Source: Planctomycetota bacterium (GTDB lineage Bacteria; Planctomycetota; Planctomycetia; Pirellulales; Pirellulaceae). Taken from it: a DNA stretch of 64,000 nt. The stretch lies in assembly GCA_016872725.1 (NCBI GenBank), contig VGZC01000016.1, forward strand, positions 31,338 through 95,337, written 5' to 3'. The translations under genes and the position numbers were made by a program. Numbering within the stretch: the first letter of the stretch is position 1; the number at the start of each line of letters is the position of its first letter. The notes under the pieces are model-generated. The model had not been told where the DNA came from. It worked only from the letters and a program-made list of their open reading frames with translations, and ran no database searches. This document shows positions 8,596 through 17,052 of this stretch, one piece after another.

Positions 8596-9675
8596 CTATC
8601 GCTGGAAGATCGGCAGGAAGGCCCTATCGAGCTGCAACATGATCAGGTTGCACGCGGTCACGTAGATGTCCCCGATATTGCCGGTCCAATTTCCGGCGGG
8701 GGTTTGGTCCTTGACGATCCGTTCGTACAGGGCGTCGCGGAACGGCGTCCACTCGTCCTGGCCCTGCCGGTACACGACTTGAGCGTAGTACAGGTACGTG
8801 TAATGCCAATGGCCGAACGCTTCCTGGCCGCCCGTGATGCGGTGGAGGTGCTGCTTGCAGTACTTCAGCATGTCGGGCACGTGCGTGCTGTCGTAGTCGC
8901 CGGCGTTGTAGAGGGCGGCGAGCGCGGCCGCCGTGATCGCGGGCCGCGAATTTCCTCGGTTCCGCGAACTATAGGAAATGCCTCCGTCCGCGTTCTTGCA
9001 CTGATAGATGTACTGCTTCGCGTTCTCGATCACTTCCGTCGGAACGGGGATTCCCGCGTTCCGGCATCCCCGCAGTCCTTGGACCTGCGTGATCGTCGTC
9101 GAGCCTTCATCGAAGTTGTTGCCGTCGGCCGCGCTCACATACCCCCAGCCTCCCGATTGGGTTTGCGCCTTGCCGCTGAAATCGGTCGCCTTCTTGAGGA
9201 CGCTGATCAGTTCCTCACGACGCTCCGAGTCCTCCTCCTCGCCGAGCACCTGCGACAGGAAGAGCATCGAAAACCCGTGTCCGTAGGTGTACCGGTTGTC
9301 GGTGAGCGGGTCGCCGATCAGGCCGTTCCCGCGGGACTTGCCGATGAGGTAGTTGACGGCGCGTTGGATCTGCTTGGAATAGGGGCCTTGGGTGGCCGTC
9401 GATCCGGACGCGACCAATGCCGTACCGGCGAGGGCCGTCATGGCGGTCGGATAGTTCGACGCCGTCCAGTGGCCGAGCGACGATTGGCTTTTGGCGACCC
9501 AATCCAAGCCGGCTCGGATCGGCGCGTCCCATTTGGATTCGCGGGGGGCGAACGAACGGCCGAGCGCCCTTTGACCCCGCGGGGCGCCGGCGGCGCACCA
9601 ACCGCCCAGGCACGCGCCCGCCATCGCCTGAAGCGCCCGGCGCCTCGCCAACCGCGCTTCGATCGCCGAATTCAT
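8596..9675 (-). CDS. secreted prenyltransferase/squalene-cyclase-fold protein
   Basis: 359 residues from the ATG at 9675. The N-terminus 'RLARRRALQAMAGACLGGWC' has a twin arginine and a hydrophobic stretch, suggesting export. The body has alpha/alpha-barrel repeats of the squalene cyclase/prenyltransferase type: 'GLDWVAKSQSSLGHWTASNY', 'KKATDFSGKAQTQSGGWGYV', 'NAKQYIYQCKNADGGISYSS', 'ALYERIVKDQTPAGNWTGNI'. The acidic DxDD cyclase motif was not seen, so a terpene-cyclase activity is not supported. Such proteins are common in Planctomycetota and mostly uncharacterised. In-frame ATGs at 9687 and 9759 are alternatives. Confidence 0.75.
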   Translation of the reverse strand: MNSAIEARLARRRALQAMAGACLGGWCAAGAPRGQRALGRSFAPRESKWDAPIRAGLDWVAKSQSSLGHWTASNYPTAMTALAGTALVASGSTATQGPYSKQIQRAVNYLIGKSRGNGLIGDPLTDNRYTYGHGFSMLFLSQVLGEEEDSERREELISVLKKATDFSGKAQTQSGGWGYVSAADGNNFDEGSTTITQVQGLRGCRNAGIPVPTEVIENAKQYIYQCKNADGGISYSSRNRGNSRPAITAAALAALYNAGDYDSTHVPDMLKYCKQHLHRITGGQEAFGHWHYTYLYYAQVVYRQGQDEWTPFRDALYERIVKDQTPAGNWTGNIGDIYVTACNLIMLQLDRAFLPIFQR

Positions 9676-9802
9676 GGTCTCGCACATCCCGTTTCGTGTC
9701 CCAACTCGCCCCGCACCGTTCCGTGTCCATTCCGCGTTCCGATCCGCGGCGCCCGCCATTGTCGCCGGGGGACGGGTCGCTTGTCCATCTCGGATTCGCG
9801 AT

Positions 9803-10306
9803 TCACGGGGTTCGCCGAGGGATCTTGGCGCGCAGATCGGGCACGATCTCGATCGGAACGAAGCCAGCCAGCATGGCGTCCGTCGCGAGCGGCGCGATCT
9901 GCTTGATCAGCGAACTCGATACGTGCGCGAATTGCTCATCCGCCATCAGGAAGGCCGTCTCGATGTCGGGGGCGAGCTGACGGTTCGCCATCATCATGGT
10001 GAACTCGCCGGCGAAGTCGGTGAGCGGACGGACTCCGCGGATCATCAGCCTCGCTCCGCATTCCCGCACGAAGTCGACGGCGAGACCGGAGAACGTCGCG
10101 ACCTCGACGTTGTCGAACCGGGTGGTGAGCCGGCGCAGCATGCCGACGCGTTCGTCGAGCGTGAACAAGGAGGCCTTTTCGACGTTCACGCCGATACCGA
10201 CGATGAGCCGGTCGACAAACCGCCGACTCCGCTCGATCACACTCATGTGCCCCAAGGACACCGGATCGAATGAACCGGTGTAGACGGCAACACGCGGATC
10301 GGCCAT
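9803..10306 (-). CDS. coaD: phosphopantetheine adenylyltransferase
   Basis: 167 residues, the usual CoaD length. Nucleotidyltransferase signature 'YTGSFDPVSLGHMSVIERS' (GxFDPxxxGH) at 9-27. Substrate-binding motif 'IRGVRPLTDFAGEFTMMMAN' and the ATP loop 'FAHVSSSLIKQIA' are present. It transfers AMP from ATP to 4'-phosphopantetheine, the penultimate step of coenzyme A synthesis, in the cytoplasm. It is followed after 12 bases on its 5' side by a small membrane-protein gene on the same strand, possibly co-transcribed. Confidence 0.95.
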   Translation of the reverse strand: MADPRVAVYTGSFDPVSLGHMSVIERSRRFVDRLIVGIGVNVEKASLFTLDERVGMLRRLTTRFDNVEVATFSGLAVDFVRECGARLMIRGVRPLTDFAGEFTMMMANRQLAPDIETAFLMADEQFAHVSSSLIKQIAPLATDAMLAGFVPIEIVPDLRAKIPRRTP

Positions 10307-10318
10307 GGAATCGCCGGG

Positions 10319-10510
10319 TCAATCCTGTTCGCGAAACGTCGTCCAGCTCAGGAACCCCAGTCCGAGCGAGCAGATGATGAAGACGATGTCCATCATCAGA
10401 CTCGATGTGGTGCTTGGGGCGAAGGAAAACTGGACCACCAAGTGCAGTACGAAGATAATGAAGACGAGGATCGACACCACTATCCCCGCCAGGCACAACA
10501 CTCTCGGCAT
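10319..10510 (-). CDS. small membrane protein, two predicted helices
   Basis: 63 residues: 'LCLAGIVVSILVFIIFVLHL' followed by 'MMDIVFIICSLGLGFLSW', i.e. two hydrophobic helices with a short polar loop and a charged tail 'TTFREQD'. It lies 12 bases upstream of coaD on the same strand, which suggests a shared transcript. No family is recognised. The strong hydrophobic pattern argues that it is a real gene. Confidence 0.6.
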   Translation of the reverse strand: MPRVLCLAGIVVSILVFIIFVLHLVVQFSFAPSTTSSLMMDIVFIICSLGLGFLSWTTFREQD

Positions 10511-10655
10511 GCGCTGCGTACCTCACGGTGCTCTATCAAGTCGTCCCTCGCCTCGTCCCCACGGTTCCCCATTATAATTGGCGCGGTTCGCCTGTCACCC
10601 CGCCAAAATGCGAACTTTGGGTGGTGTGTCGAGCGTCGGATCGGGCCCGACGTCG

Positions 10656-11804
10656 TCAGGTTCCCTCGCGGTTCCCGAGCGCTCCCGCGAATCGCGCCAG
10701 ATCGTCGTCGTCGCAGTACGCATGGGGGCTGATGCGCAGCCTTCCCCCCCGGCAACTCGACACGACTCCGGCCTCGAGAAGCATCTTGCGGACCGCCTCG
10801 GGTCGCTCCCCCGGCCACTGGAACGACACGATGCCCGACCGATGCGCGGGCCGGCGGTCGCTGAGCACGACCCCGCCCCGCTCCCCGATCCAGGCGGACG
10901 CGCGGTCGGTCCATGCGAGGACGGTGTCGGCGAGCGGCGACCGATCCGGGGAAAGGCCGAACGACGCGAGCAAATCGAGGCTGGCGCCGAGCCCCAGGAT
11001 GCCGACCATGTTCCAGGTGCCGCCCTCGTACCGGGCGGCGTCGGGTCGAATGTTCAGCTCGATCCGCGAGAAGTCGTGGGAATGGACCACGCTGTGCCAG
11101 CCCAGGCCCAGCGGCCGCAGTTCGTCGAGCCGTTCGCGACGCACATAGAGCAGGCCGGCGCCCTCGGGGCCGAGCATCCATTTGTGTCCGTCGGCGGCGA
11201 GGTAATCGATCGGCGTGCGCGAGACATCGATCGGAAAGAGGCCGAGCCCCTGGATGGCGTCGACGAACAACCGCGCGCCGCGCTCGTGGGCGAACGCGGC
11301 CATCCGATCGAGGTCGATCCGAAAGCCCGTCGCGTAACCGACCCAACTGACGGCGATCAGCCGCGTCCGCCCATCGCACAACTCGGATACCTTGCCGAGA
11401 TCCACGCCCGTTTCGTCCACGGGCACCCGCCGCGTCTCGACCCCTCGATCGGCGAGATGCATCCACGGATAGGCGTTCGATGGGAATTCGTTGGCGAGCG
11501 TCACGACGTTGTCGCCCGCGCGGAACGGGAACCCTTCCGCGACGAACGAGATTCCCATCGTCGTGTTCGGCACGAACGCCAGTTCCTCGGGCGTCGAGCC
11601 GATCAGCGCGGCGGCCGACCTGCGAACGGCCTCGACGCGTTCGGCCCATCCGGACCAACCGACATCGCCCTGTTCGGAGAAATCGGCGAGCATCGCGTCC
11701 ATGGCCGCTCGAGTCGGAGCGGGGAGGGGGGAGACGGCCGCGTGGTCCAGATAGGTCCAGCGGCGGGTGACCGGCATCTGACGCCGGAATCCGGCCATAT
11801 CCAT
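10656..11804 (-). CDS. class V aminotransferase (cysteine desulfurase-like)
   Basis: 382 residues. PLP-fold type I, class V: 'TYLDHAAVSPLPAPTRAAM' at the N-terminus, 'FVPNTTMGISFVAEGFPFRA', cofactor aspartate D182 in 'LFVDAIQGLG', and Schiff-base lysine K208 in 'AADGHKWMLGPEGAGLLYV'. This branch includes isopenicillin-N epimerase-like and cysteine desulfurase-like enzymes. The catalytic cysteine loop typical of IscS/SufS was not identified: 'SSCRGGRLRISPH' near the C-terminus is a substrate-site loop, so the reaction is left open. It lies downstream of mcsB on the same strand. Confidence 0.85.
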   Translation of the reverse strand: MDMAGFRRQMPVTRRWTYLDHAAVSPLPAPTRAAMDAMLADFSEQGDVGWSGWAERVEAVRRSAAALIGSTPEELAFVPNTTMGISFVAEGFPFRAGDNVVTLANEFPSNAYPWMHLADRGVETRRVPVDETGVDLGKVSELCDGRTRLIAVSWVGYATGFRIDLDRMAAFAHERGARLFVDAIQGLGLFPIDVSRTPIDYLAADGHKWMLGPEGAGLLYVRRERLDELRPLGLGWHSVVHSHDFSRIELNIRPDAARYEGGTWNMVGILGLGASLDLLASFGLSPDRSPLADTVLAWTDRASAWIGERGGVVLSDRRPAHRSGIVSFQWPGERPEAVRKMLLEAGVVSSCRGGRLRISPHAYCDDDDLARFAGALGNREGT

Positions 11805-11870
11805 GAATCGAAGTTCCTCGCGAGTTCCGAAACGGACGGCGCGCGGGCGTCCGCCGTCGAAAGGGCGGCG

Positions 11871-12956
11871 TCAGTTCTTCTGCTGAGCGCCGCCGCGATT
11901 GCCCTTGCGCAAATGGCGCTGCAGGTACTGCGCCCGCTCGATGTTGCGGTCGGCCGTGTCGAGCTCGCCGCCACGCAGCTTCTGCAGATGGGCCGGCTGT
12001 GTATGGATGAACAGCCTGTTGATCGTCGGAATTTCGATGTCCTCGATCAACCCGAGATTCACGCCCATCCGCACGCTCGACAACAGGTCCATCGTCTCCG
12101 CGCTGCTGATCGTCTGCGCCGTGCAGAGGATGCCGTAGGCCCGGCTGACCTTGTCGTGCAGGTCCTTCTGGTTGTCCCGGACGAGGAATTCCCGCGCGCG
12201 GCGTTCGTATTCGATGAGCATCGGAACGACCTTGCCGACCTGTTCGATCAACTGCGACTCGCTGCGTCCCAGCGTGATCTGATTGCTGATCTGATAAAAG
12301 TCGCCTCGCGGTTGCGATCCTTCGCCGTAGAGGCCCCGGACCGCGAGGTTGATTTTTTGGAGACTGCGAAAAACCCGCTCGATCTGCTGGGTCATGACGA
12401 GCGCGGGAAGGTGCAACATGACGCTCACGCGGAGCCCCGTGCCCACGTTCGTGGGACAGGCCGTCAGGTAGCCGAGCCGTTCGTGGAACGCGTAGGTCAC
12501 GCGTTCATCGATCATGTCGTCGATCCGGTTGATCTGGTCCCAGGCGTTTTGCAGGTCGAGCCCGCTGTGCATGACCTGGATCCGCAGGTGGTCCTCCTCG
12601 TTGATCATCACGCTGAACTTCTCTTGCGGATCGATGGCCACGCCGCGCGGCCCCTCGCCCTCCGACAGCTCGCGACTGATCAACTGACGCTCGACGAGGA
12701 ACTGCCGGTCGACTGGAGGCAGCCGCGCGACGTCGACGTACGCCAGCTTGCTCCATTCCTCGACGGCCCCCACACGGTCGCAGATGGTCCGCTCGATCGC
12801 CGACCGATCCTGTTCACCACATCGACGGATGAACGGAAACTGGGCGAGGTTCCTGGCGAGTCGGAACCGGCTGCTGATCACGATGTCGGACTCGGGGCCC
12901 GTCCCCCGCAGCCACTCGCCGCATTGACCCGCCAGCTCTTCAAGCTTCACAACCAC
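11871..12956 (-). CDS. mcsB: protein arginine kinase McsB
   Basis: 361 residues with the phosphagen-kinase catalytic fold: 'VISSRFRLARNLAQFPF' at 26-42, the 'NEEDHLR' motif at 119-125, and catalytic-loop cysteine C167 in 'ACPTNVGTGLRVSVMLHLPA'. McsB phosphorylates protein arginines, marking them for ClpC-ClpP degradation in Firmicutes. The upstream neighbour on the same strand is mcsA, its activator, only 60 bases away, which strongly supports McsB rather than a creatine/arginine kinase. No ctsR or clpC is in this window. Confidence 0.93.
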   Translation of the reverse strand: MVVKLEELAGQCGEWLRGTGPESDIVISSRFRLARNLAQFPFIRRCGEQDRSAIERTICDRVGAVEEWSKLAYVDVARLPPVDRQFLVERQLISRELSEGEGPRGVAIDPQEKFSVMINEEDHLRIQVMHSGLDLQNAWDQINRIDDMIDERVTYAFHERLGYLTACPTNVGTGLRVSVMLHLPALVMTQQIERVFRSLQKINLAVRGLYGEGSQPRGDFYQISNQITLGRSESQLIEQVGKVVPMLIEYERRAREFLVRDNQKDLHDKVSRAYGILCTAQTISSAETMDLLSSVRMGVNLGLIEDIEIPTINRLFIHTQPAHLQKLRGGELDTADRNIERAQYLQRHLRKGNRGGAQQKN

Positions 12957-12996
12957 GATTCCCCGAAGAGGGTGTTCCGTCCGAATGCCGTTCAGA

Positions 12997-13028
12997 ATTC
13001 TCAGTATTCCGTATTCTCAGTATTCCGT
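12997..13028. repeat. 16-bp perfect tandem duplication across the mcsA stop codon
   Basis: The 16-mer ATTCTCAGTATTCCGT occurs at 12997-13012 and again at 13013-13028. The mcsA stop codon (complement of TCA at 13017-13019) lies in the second copy, so the other copy is a duplicated coding tail just past the stop. It is AT-rich compared with the neighbourhood. Confidence 0.9.
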
Positions 13029-13523
13029 TTCGATGTTGCGAATCTGATCGCGCAGTTGGCTCGCCTTCTCGTACTCCTCGCGTTCCACGGCTTCCTTCAT
13101 TTCACGGCGCAGGCGGATCAGGTCGGTTTGTCGGTCGGTCCGCGCGGCTCCGCGTCGAGGCACCTTGCCCGAATGCTTCGATTGCCCGTGGATGCTGACG
13201 ATGAGCGGTTCGAGTTCCGGTTCGAAGCAGATATAGTCGTGCGGGCAGCCGAGCCGACCGGCTTGGCGGAATTCGTAGTATGAAATCCCGCAGACGGGGC
13301 AGACCTTTTGGTCGAGCCGGGCGAGTTCCTCGGCGGTCTGTCCCACCTGCACCTGTTTGCCGAGCGCGCCGCCGATCATGGCCGGACCGGGTTCCTCGAC
13401 CGCGCCTTGCGTCAGGTAGGTTTTGGCGCAGTCCTCGCAAAGGTGCAGTTCGAGCGGGCCGGCCGGATCGGTCAGTTCGGTGATGTGGAACGTCGCGGGC
13501 TTTTCGCATTTCTGGCACTTCAT
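13017..13523 (-). CDS. mcsA: McsA, zinc-binding activator of the McsB arginine kinase
   Basis: 168 residues. N-terminal zinc motifs 'MKCQKCEKPATFHI' and 'LHLCEDCAK', a second pair in 'VCPVCGISYYEFRQAGRLGC', and a C-terminal UVR-type helix 'LIRLRREMKEAVEREEYEKA'. In Bacillus McsA binds and activates McsB and adapts it to ClpC. The ATG at 13523 is chosen: the CxxC starts at once, and GGAGG lies 12 bases upstream. An in-frame ATG at 13589 would also be within the transcript from the promoter at 13623-13650. It is directly followed by mcsB. Confidence 0.9.
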   Translation of the reverse strand: MKCQKCEKPATFHITELTDPAGPLELHLCEDCAKTYLTQGAVEEPGPAMIGGALGKQVQVGQTAEELARLDQKVCPVCGISYYEFRQAGRLGCPHDYICFEPELEPLIVSIHGQSKHSGKVPRRGAARTDRQTDLIRLRREMKEAVEREEYEKASQLRDQIRNIETEY

Positions 13524-13622
13524 CGCGAGCCGTTCCTCCGGGACGCGCTGAACGGGCGGCGGGCCGTCCATATAACATGTTGCAATCAAAACACTTACAA
13601 GACACTCGCCGATTCGCAGTGG

Positions 13623-13650
13623 ATTCTAACAAGGGGGAGAAACCTGTCAA
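13623..13650 (-). promoter_or_regulatory. near-consensus sigma-70 promoter for mcsA-mcsB
   Basis: On the minus strand, a perfect -35 TTGACA (complement of 13645-13650), a 16-bp spacer, and a -10 TAGAAT (complement of 13623-13628, one mismatch from TATAAT). It lies about 100 bases upstream of the mcsA start in an AT-richer stretch of an otherwise GC-rich window. Transcription would begin near 13616. No CtsR-type direct heptad repeat was recognised around it. Confidence 0.65.
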
Positions 13651-13812
13651 GAACGGCGGCGCCGCCGCGCGATAAGACTGGGCCGGCCGACCATCGCCCG
13701 CCGACCATTGTCGGGCGATCGGCCTGCTGCTAAGCTTCCGCGAACGGCGCTCCGGAACGCGCCGCGGCGATTCCCCCTTGGCGAACGGTCCCACGTCCAG
13801 CGCGGCACCCGC

Positions 13813-15327
13813 ATGGCCCACTACCCCGATTTCGATGCGTTCGCGCGGCTCGCCCAAACGCATTCGGCGGTCCCCGTGTACCGCCGCCTGGTCAGCGACG
13901 CACTGACGCCGGTTTCCGCGTTCCACAATCTGGATACGGGCGGACCGGCGTGCCTGTTTGAAAGCGTGATCGGCGGCGAGAAGGTCGGGCGCTACAGCAT
14001 CGTGGCGACCGATCCCCACCTGCAATTGTCGGCGTCCGGCGAGTCGCTCACGATCCGGGACGCGAGCGGAACGCGTACGGAGTCTTGCGCGGATCCGCTG
14101 CGTGAGCTGCAGGACCGCGTGGAACGCGTGCGCGCCGCGTCGATCGCCGATTTGCCGCCGTTCACGGGGGGGGCCATCGGGTACGCGGGGTACGACGTCG
14201 CGCGCTACAGCGAACGGCTCCCCCACCCCCCGCTCGATGATCGCCGCCTACCCGACCTGTCGTTTGGGTTCTTCGATCAGCTTGTCGTCTTCGACAACGT
14301 CCAGAAGACCATGTTCGTGATCGCGTTGGCCCACGTCGGCGACGCCGACTCGGCCCGGTCGGCCTACGACGCGGCATGCGGGCGCGTCGATCGGATCGCG
14401 GAACGGCTCGCCGCGCGCCACGACGGGCTCGCGCCCGCCGATATCGCCGTCGAGGGACCGCCCCGCATCGCCTACACGTCGAATTTCGAGCGGACCGATT
14501 TCGAGAAAGCGGTGGAACGCTGCGTCGAGTACATCCGGGCGGGCGATATTTTCCAAGTCGTGTTGAGCCAGCGGTTGGCCGTCGACCTGACGGCCGATCC
14601 GTTCGAGTTGTACCGCACGCTTCGCGTTGTGAACCCCAGCCCGTTCATGTTCTTCCTGCGCACCCGCGACTGTACGCTTGTGGGAAGCTCTCCCGAGATC
14701 CTGTGCCGCGTGGTCGACGGCCGAGTTACCGTTCGGCCTCTCGCGGGAACCCGACCGCGCGGCGCGACGCCGGACGACGACCAACGGCTCGCCGATGAAC
14801 TGCTCGCCGACCCCAAGGAGCGGGCCGAACACGTCATGCTCGTCGATCTCGGGCGCAACGACGTGGGCCGCGTCGCCGAATACGGCTCGGTCGAGCTGAG
14901 CGACATCATGGTGATCGAGCGCTACAGCCACGTCATGCACATCACGTCGAACGTGACGGGCCGGCTCGCCCAATCGCGAACTCCGTTCGACGCGCTCCGC
15001 GCGTGCCTTCCCGCCGGCACGGTTTCCGGCGCGCCCAAGGTCCGCGCGATGCAGATCATCGACGAGCTCGAGCCGCACCGACGCGGTCCGTACGCCGGTG
15101 CCGTGGGCTATATCGACTACCGCGGCAACATGGACACGTGCATCGCGCTGCGCACGGTCGTCGTCGCGGGCGGAACCGCGTATATCCAGGCGGGGGCCGG
15201 CATCGTCGCCGACAGCCGACCCTCGAGCGAGTACCAGGAAACGCTCAATAAGGCCCGCGGCCTGCTCAAGGCGATGGAGATCACCGAGTCGCGTTCGGGC
15301 CATGCGTCGGGCCGTCATTCGGACTGA
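13813..15327 (+). CDS. trpE: anthranilate synthase component I
   Basis: 504 residues. Chorismate-utilising enzyme: N-terminal tryptophan-feedback region with 'CLFESVIGGEKVGRYSIV', then catalytic-domain motifs 'RAGDIFQVVLSQRL', 'GSSPEILCRVVDGRVTVRPL', 'ERAEHVMLVDLGRNDVGRV', 'LPAGTVSGAPKVRAMQII' and 'IQAGAGIVADS'. It converts chorismate to anthranilate with ammonia supplied by TrpG, which is not in this window. The ATG at 13813 fits the family; the frame is open further upstream but not protein-like. It is divergent from mcsA, and its 3' end overlaps the convergent XdhC-like gene by 13 bases. Confidence 0.94.
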   Translation: MAHYPDFDAFARLAQTHSAVPVYRRLVSDALTPVSAFHNLDTGGPACLFESVIGGEKVGRYSIVATDPHLQLSASGESLTIRDASGTRTESCADPLRELQDRVERVRAASIADLPPFTGGAIGYAGYDVARYSERLPHPPLDDRRLPDLSFGFFDQLVVFDNVQKTMFVIALAHVGDADSARSAYDAACGRVDRIAERLAARHDGLAPADIAVEGPPRIAYTSNFERTDFEKAVERCVEYIRAGDIFQVVLSQRLAVDLTADPFELYRTLRVVNPSPFMFFLRTRDCTLVGSSPEILCRVVDGRVTVRPLAGTRPRGATPDDDQRLADELLADPKERAEHVMLVDLGRNDVGRVAEYGSVELSDIMVIERYSHVMHITSNVTGRLAQSRTPFDALRACLPAGTVSGAPKVRAMQIIDELEPHRRGPYAGAVGYIDYRGNMDTCIALRTVVVAGGTAYIQAGAGIVADSRPSSEYQETLNKARGLLKAMEITESRSGHASGRHSD

Positions 15328-16409
15328 CGCCGAGCGTCGGTTTCCGTGCGTTCCGGACGTCCCGGAACCACGCCGTCGCGGTTCCGATACGAGACCAGCT
15401 CGGCGCAGATACTGACGGCGATTTCCGGCACGGTCTGCGACCCGATGTCGATTCCGAGCGGCGCGTGGACCCGATCAAGGTCGGCGCGGGCGATGCCCGC
15501 GTCGAGCAGTTCCCGGAAGATGAGTCGGATCTTGCGGCGGCTGCCGATCATGCCGACATAGCGCGCGCCCCGATCGACCAGGTGGTAGAGGGCTTCGGTA
15601 TCGTGCTGGTGCCCCCGCGTCACGATGACGCAATAGGTCTGGGCGTTGACGTCGAGTTCGGCGAGCACGTCGGCCATCGGCCCGACGACGCGGCGCGACG
15701 CGTCCGGAAACCGGGCCTCAGTCACCATGTCCGCCCGGTCCTCCACGACCCACACGTCGAAATCGAGCCGTGCGGCGAGCTCACCGACGGCCTGCCCGAC
15801 GTGCCCTCCGCCGACGATGACGAGCCGGGACCGGGGTTGGTGGGGAATCAAGGCCACGCCGCGCACGGCGCGCGGCCGGCGACTCGAGTCGACCGAGGGT
15901 AATTCGAGCTCGAGCCAATCGGGCGCCGCTCGACCCTCCGCCAGCATGCTCGCGATCGGTCGCCGCGCGGCGTCGAACAAATAGGTACCGGCGACGGGAA
16001 GCCGATCGGCCGACGCATCCATGACGACGCCCTCGGTGAACGTCGCATCGGATTCGGCCACCGCGATCAGTGCGCGGAAGTACGCCGCGACTTCGTCCGA
16101 TCCGAGCGGCACGATGAGGACGCGCATGCGTCCGCCGCAGATCAGGCCATCGTCCCAACCGCTGTCGTGATCCAGGTCGAACCGCGCGACCTCGGCGCTC
16201 CGCGACTCGATCGCGGCCAGCGCGCGGCGCTTCACGTCCGCCTCGACGCACCCTCCACCCAGCGTGCCGGCCTGCGAACCGTCGGCGAACACGAGCATCG
16301 CCGCGCCGGCCTTCTGCGGCGTGGACCCGCGTGTTTCGACCAGCCGGCAAAAAGCCGCGCGGAACCCGCCGTCGAGCGCCTTCCGCAGATCACTCAATAA
16401 GGCGCGCAT
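15315..16409 (-). CDS. XdhC/CoxI-family molybdenum-enzyme maturation protein
   Basis: 364 residues. The N-terminal XdhC/CoxI domain contains 'ETRGSTPQKAGAAMLVF' and 'AGTLGGGCVEADVKRRAL'. The C-terminal Rossmann domain contains 'LVIVGGGHVGQAVGELAARL', 'VIVTRGHQHDTEALYHLV' and 'MIGSRRKIRLIFRELL'. XdhC binds molybdenum cofactor and delivers it, after sulfuration, to xanthine-dehydrogenase-type hydroxylases. A MocA-like cytidylyltransferase is encoded 1.2 kb away at 17642, a typical pairing, but no hydroxylase gene is in this window. Confidence 0.88.
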   Translation of the reverse strand: MRALLSDLRKALDGGFRAAFCRLVETRGSTPQKAGAAMLVFADGSQAGTLGGGCVEADVKRRALAAIESRSAEVARFDLDHDSGWDDGLICGGRMRVLIVPLGSDEVAAYFRALIAVAESDATFTEGVVMDASADRLPVAGTYLFDAARRPIASMLAEGRAAPDWLELELPSVDSSRRPRAVRGVALIPHQPRSRLVIVGGGHVGQAVGELAARLDFDVWVVEDRADMVTEARFPDASRRVVGPMADVLAELDVNAQTYCVIVTRGHQHDTEALYHLVDRGARYVGMIGSRRKIRLIFRELLDAGIARADLDRVHAPLGIDIGSQTVPEIAVSICAELVSYRNRDGVVPGRPERTETDARRQSE

Positions 16410-16418
16410 GGGGCTCGA

Positions 16419-16739
16419 TCAAGGCGACGCGGGTTCGAGAATCTCCAACGCGACCGACTCGACATGGTCCAGCTCCTTCATCCGCTCTCGATAGGCGAGC
16501 ATGTGCGGAGCGTTCAGGTGATCGCGGAGCGCCGCCAGATCGCGCCATTTCTCGATGACGAGAACCACGTCGTCACGGTTCGGAATCTGACCGGAAATGC
16601 CCGTCGCGACGTCGATCGCCGGACCATACTCGATGCAGCCCGACTCGGCGCGGACTTCCGGAACCAATTCCCGGAACACGTCCAGGAACGCCGATCGGCG
16701 TCCGGCCCGCAATTGCACTTTGGCGATCACATGAATCAT
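16419..16739 (-). CDS. antibiotic biosynthesis monooxygenase (ABM)-domain protein
   Basis: 106 residues of ferredoxin-like ABM fold: 'MIHVIAKVQLRAGRRSAFL', 'ELVPEVRAESGCIEYGPAID', 'VVLVIEKWRDLAALRDHLNA' and a C-terminal 'HVESVALEILEPASP'. This family includes quinol monooxygenases (YgiN type) and haem-degrading enzymes, and activity cannot be told from sequence alone. The stop is 9 bases before the XdhC-like start on the same strand, consistent with an operon. The start at 16739 is chosen because the first beta strand begins there. Confidence 0.8.
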   Translation of the reverse strand: MIHVIAKVQLRAGRRSAFLDVFRELVPEVRAESGCIEYGPAIDVATGISGQIPNRDDVVLVIEKWRDLAALRDHLNAPHMLAYRERMKELDHVESVALEILEPASP

Positions 16740-17052
16740 GGCGGCCTCGCGGTACGTCATCGTCGGCCATTCGGCCTTGGGAACGGGACGCATTGTAGGG
16801 CCAGGCCAACCGGCCCGCAACGGACCGCCGACGCAAGCGGCCCTGCGCGGGCAAAGCATCGTGCGCGCCGCCTCGGGGCGCGAACGGAGTCGGACCGTCG
16901 AACGCGAACGCGACCCAATCGAAGCGCGTGGTTCCGCTCGCCGTGCCCTTCATGCGCCCGAGGCTCCCCCTTCGGCCGCTATTCGACTTGACGGTTTCTC
17001 GCCGCGCGAACTACAGTTGATAGTACGCGTGTCATTGCCGGAGGATTGGAGC
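16740..17052. other. intergenic region, divergent genes
   Basis: About 310 bases between the ABM gene and the hypothetical gene at 17053. The frame of the latter is open upstream to 16738, but that extension is arginine/proline-rich and resembles no protein. I see no clear promoter, hairpin with a T-run, or RNA gene here. Confidence 0.4.

Noticed and set aside
10578..13283. A 901-codon plus-strand frame across the aminotransferase and mcsB genes
   Set aside because: It lies opposite well-supported minus-strand genes and is a shadow of their codon bias.
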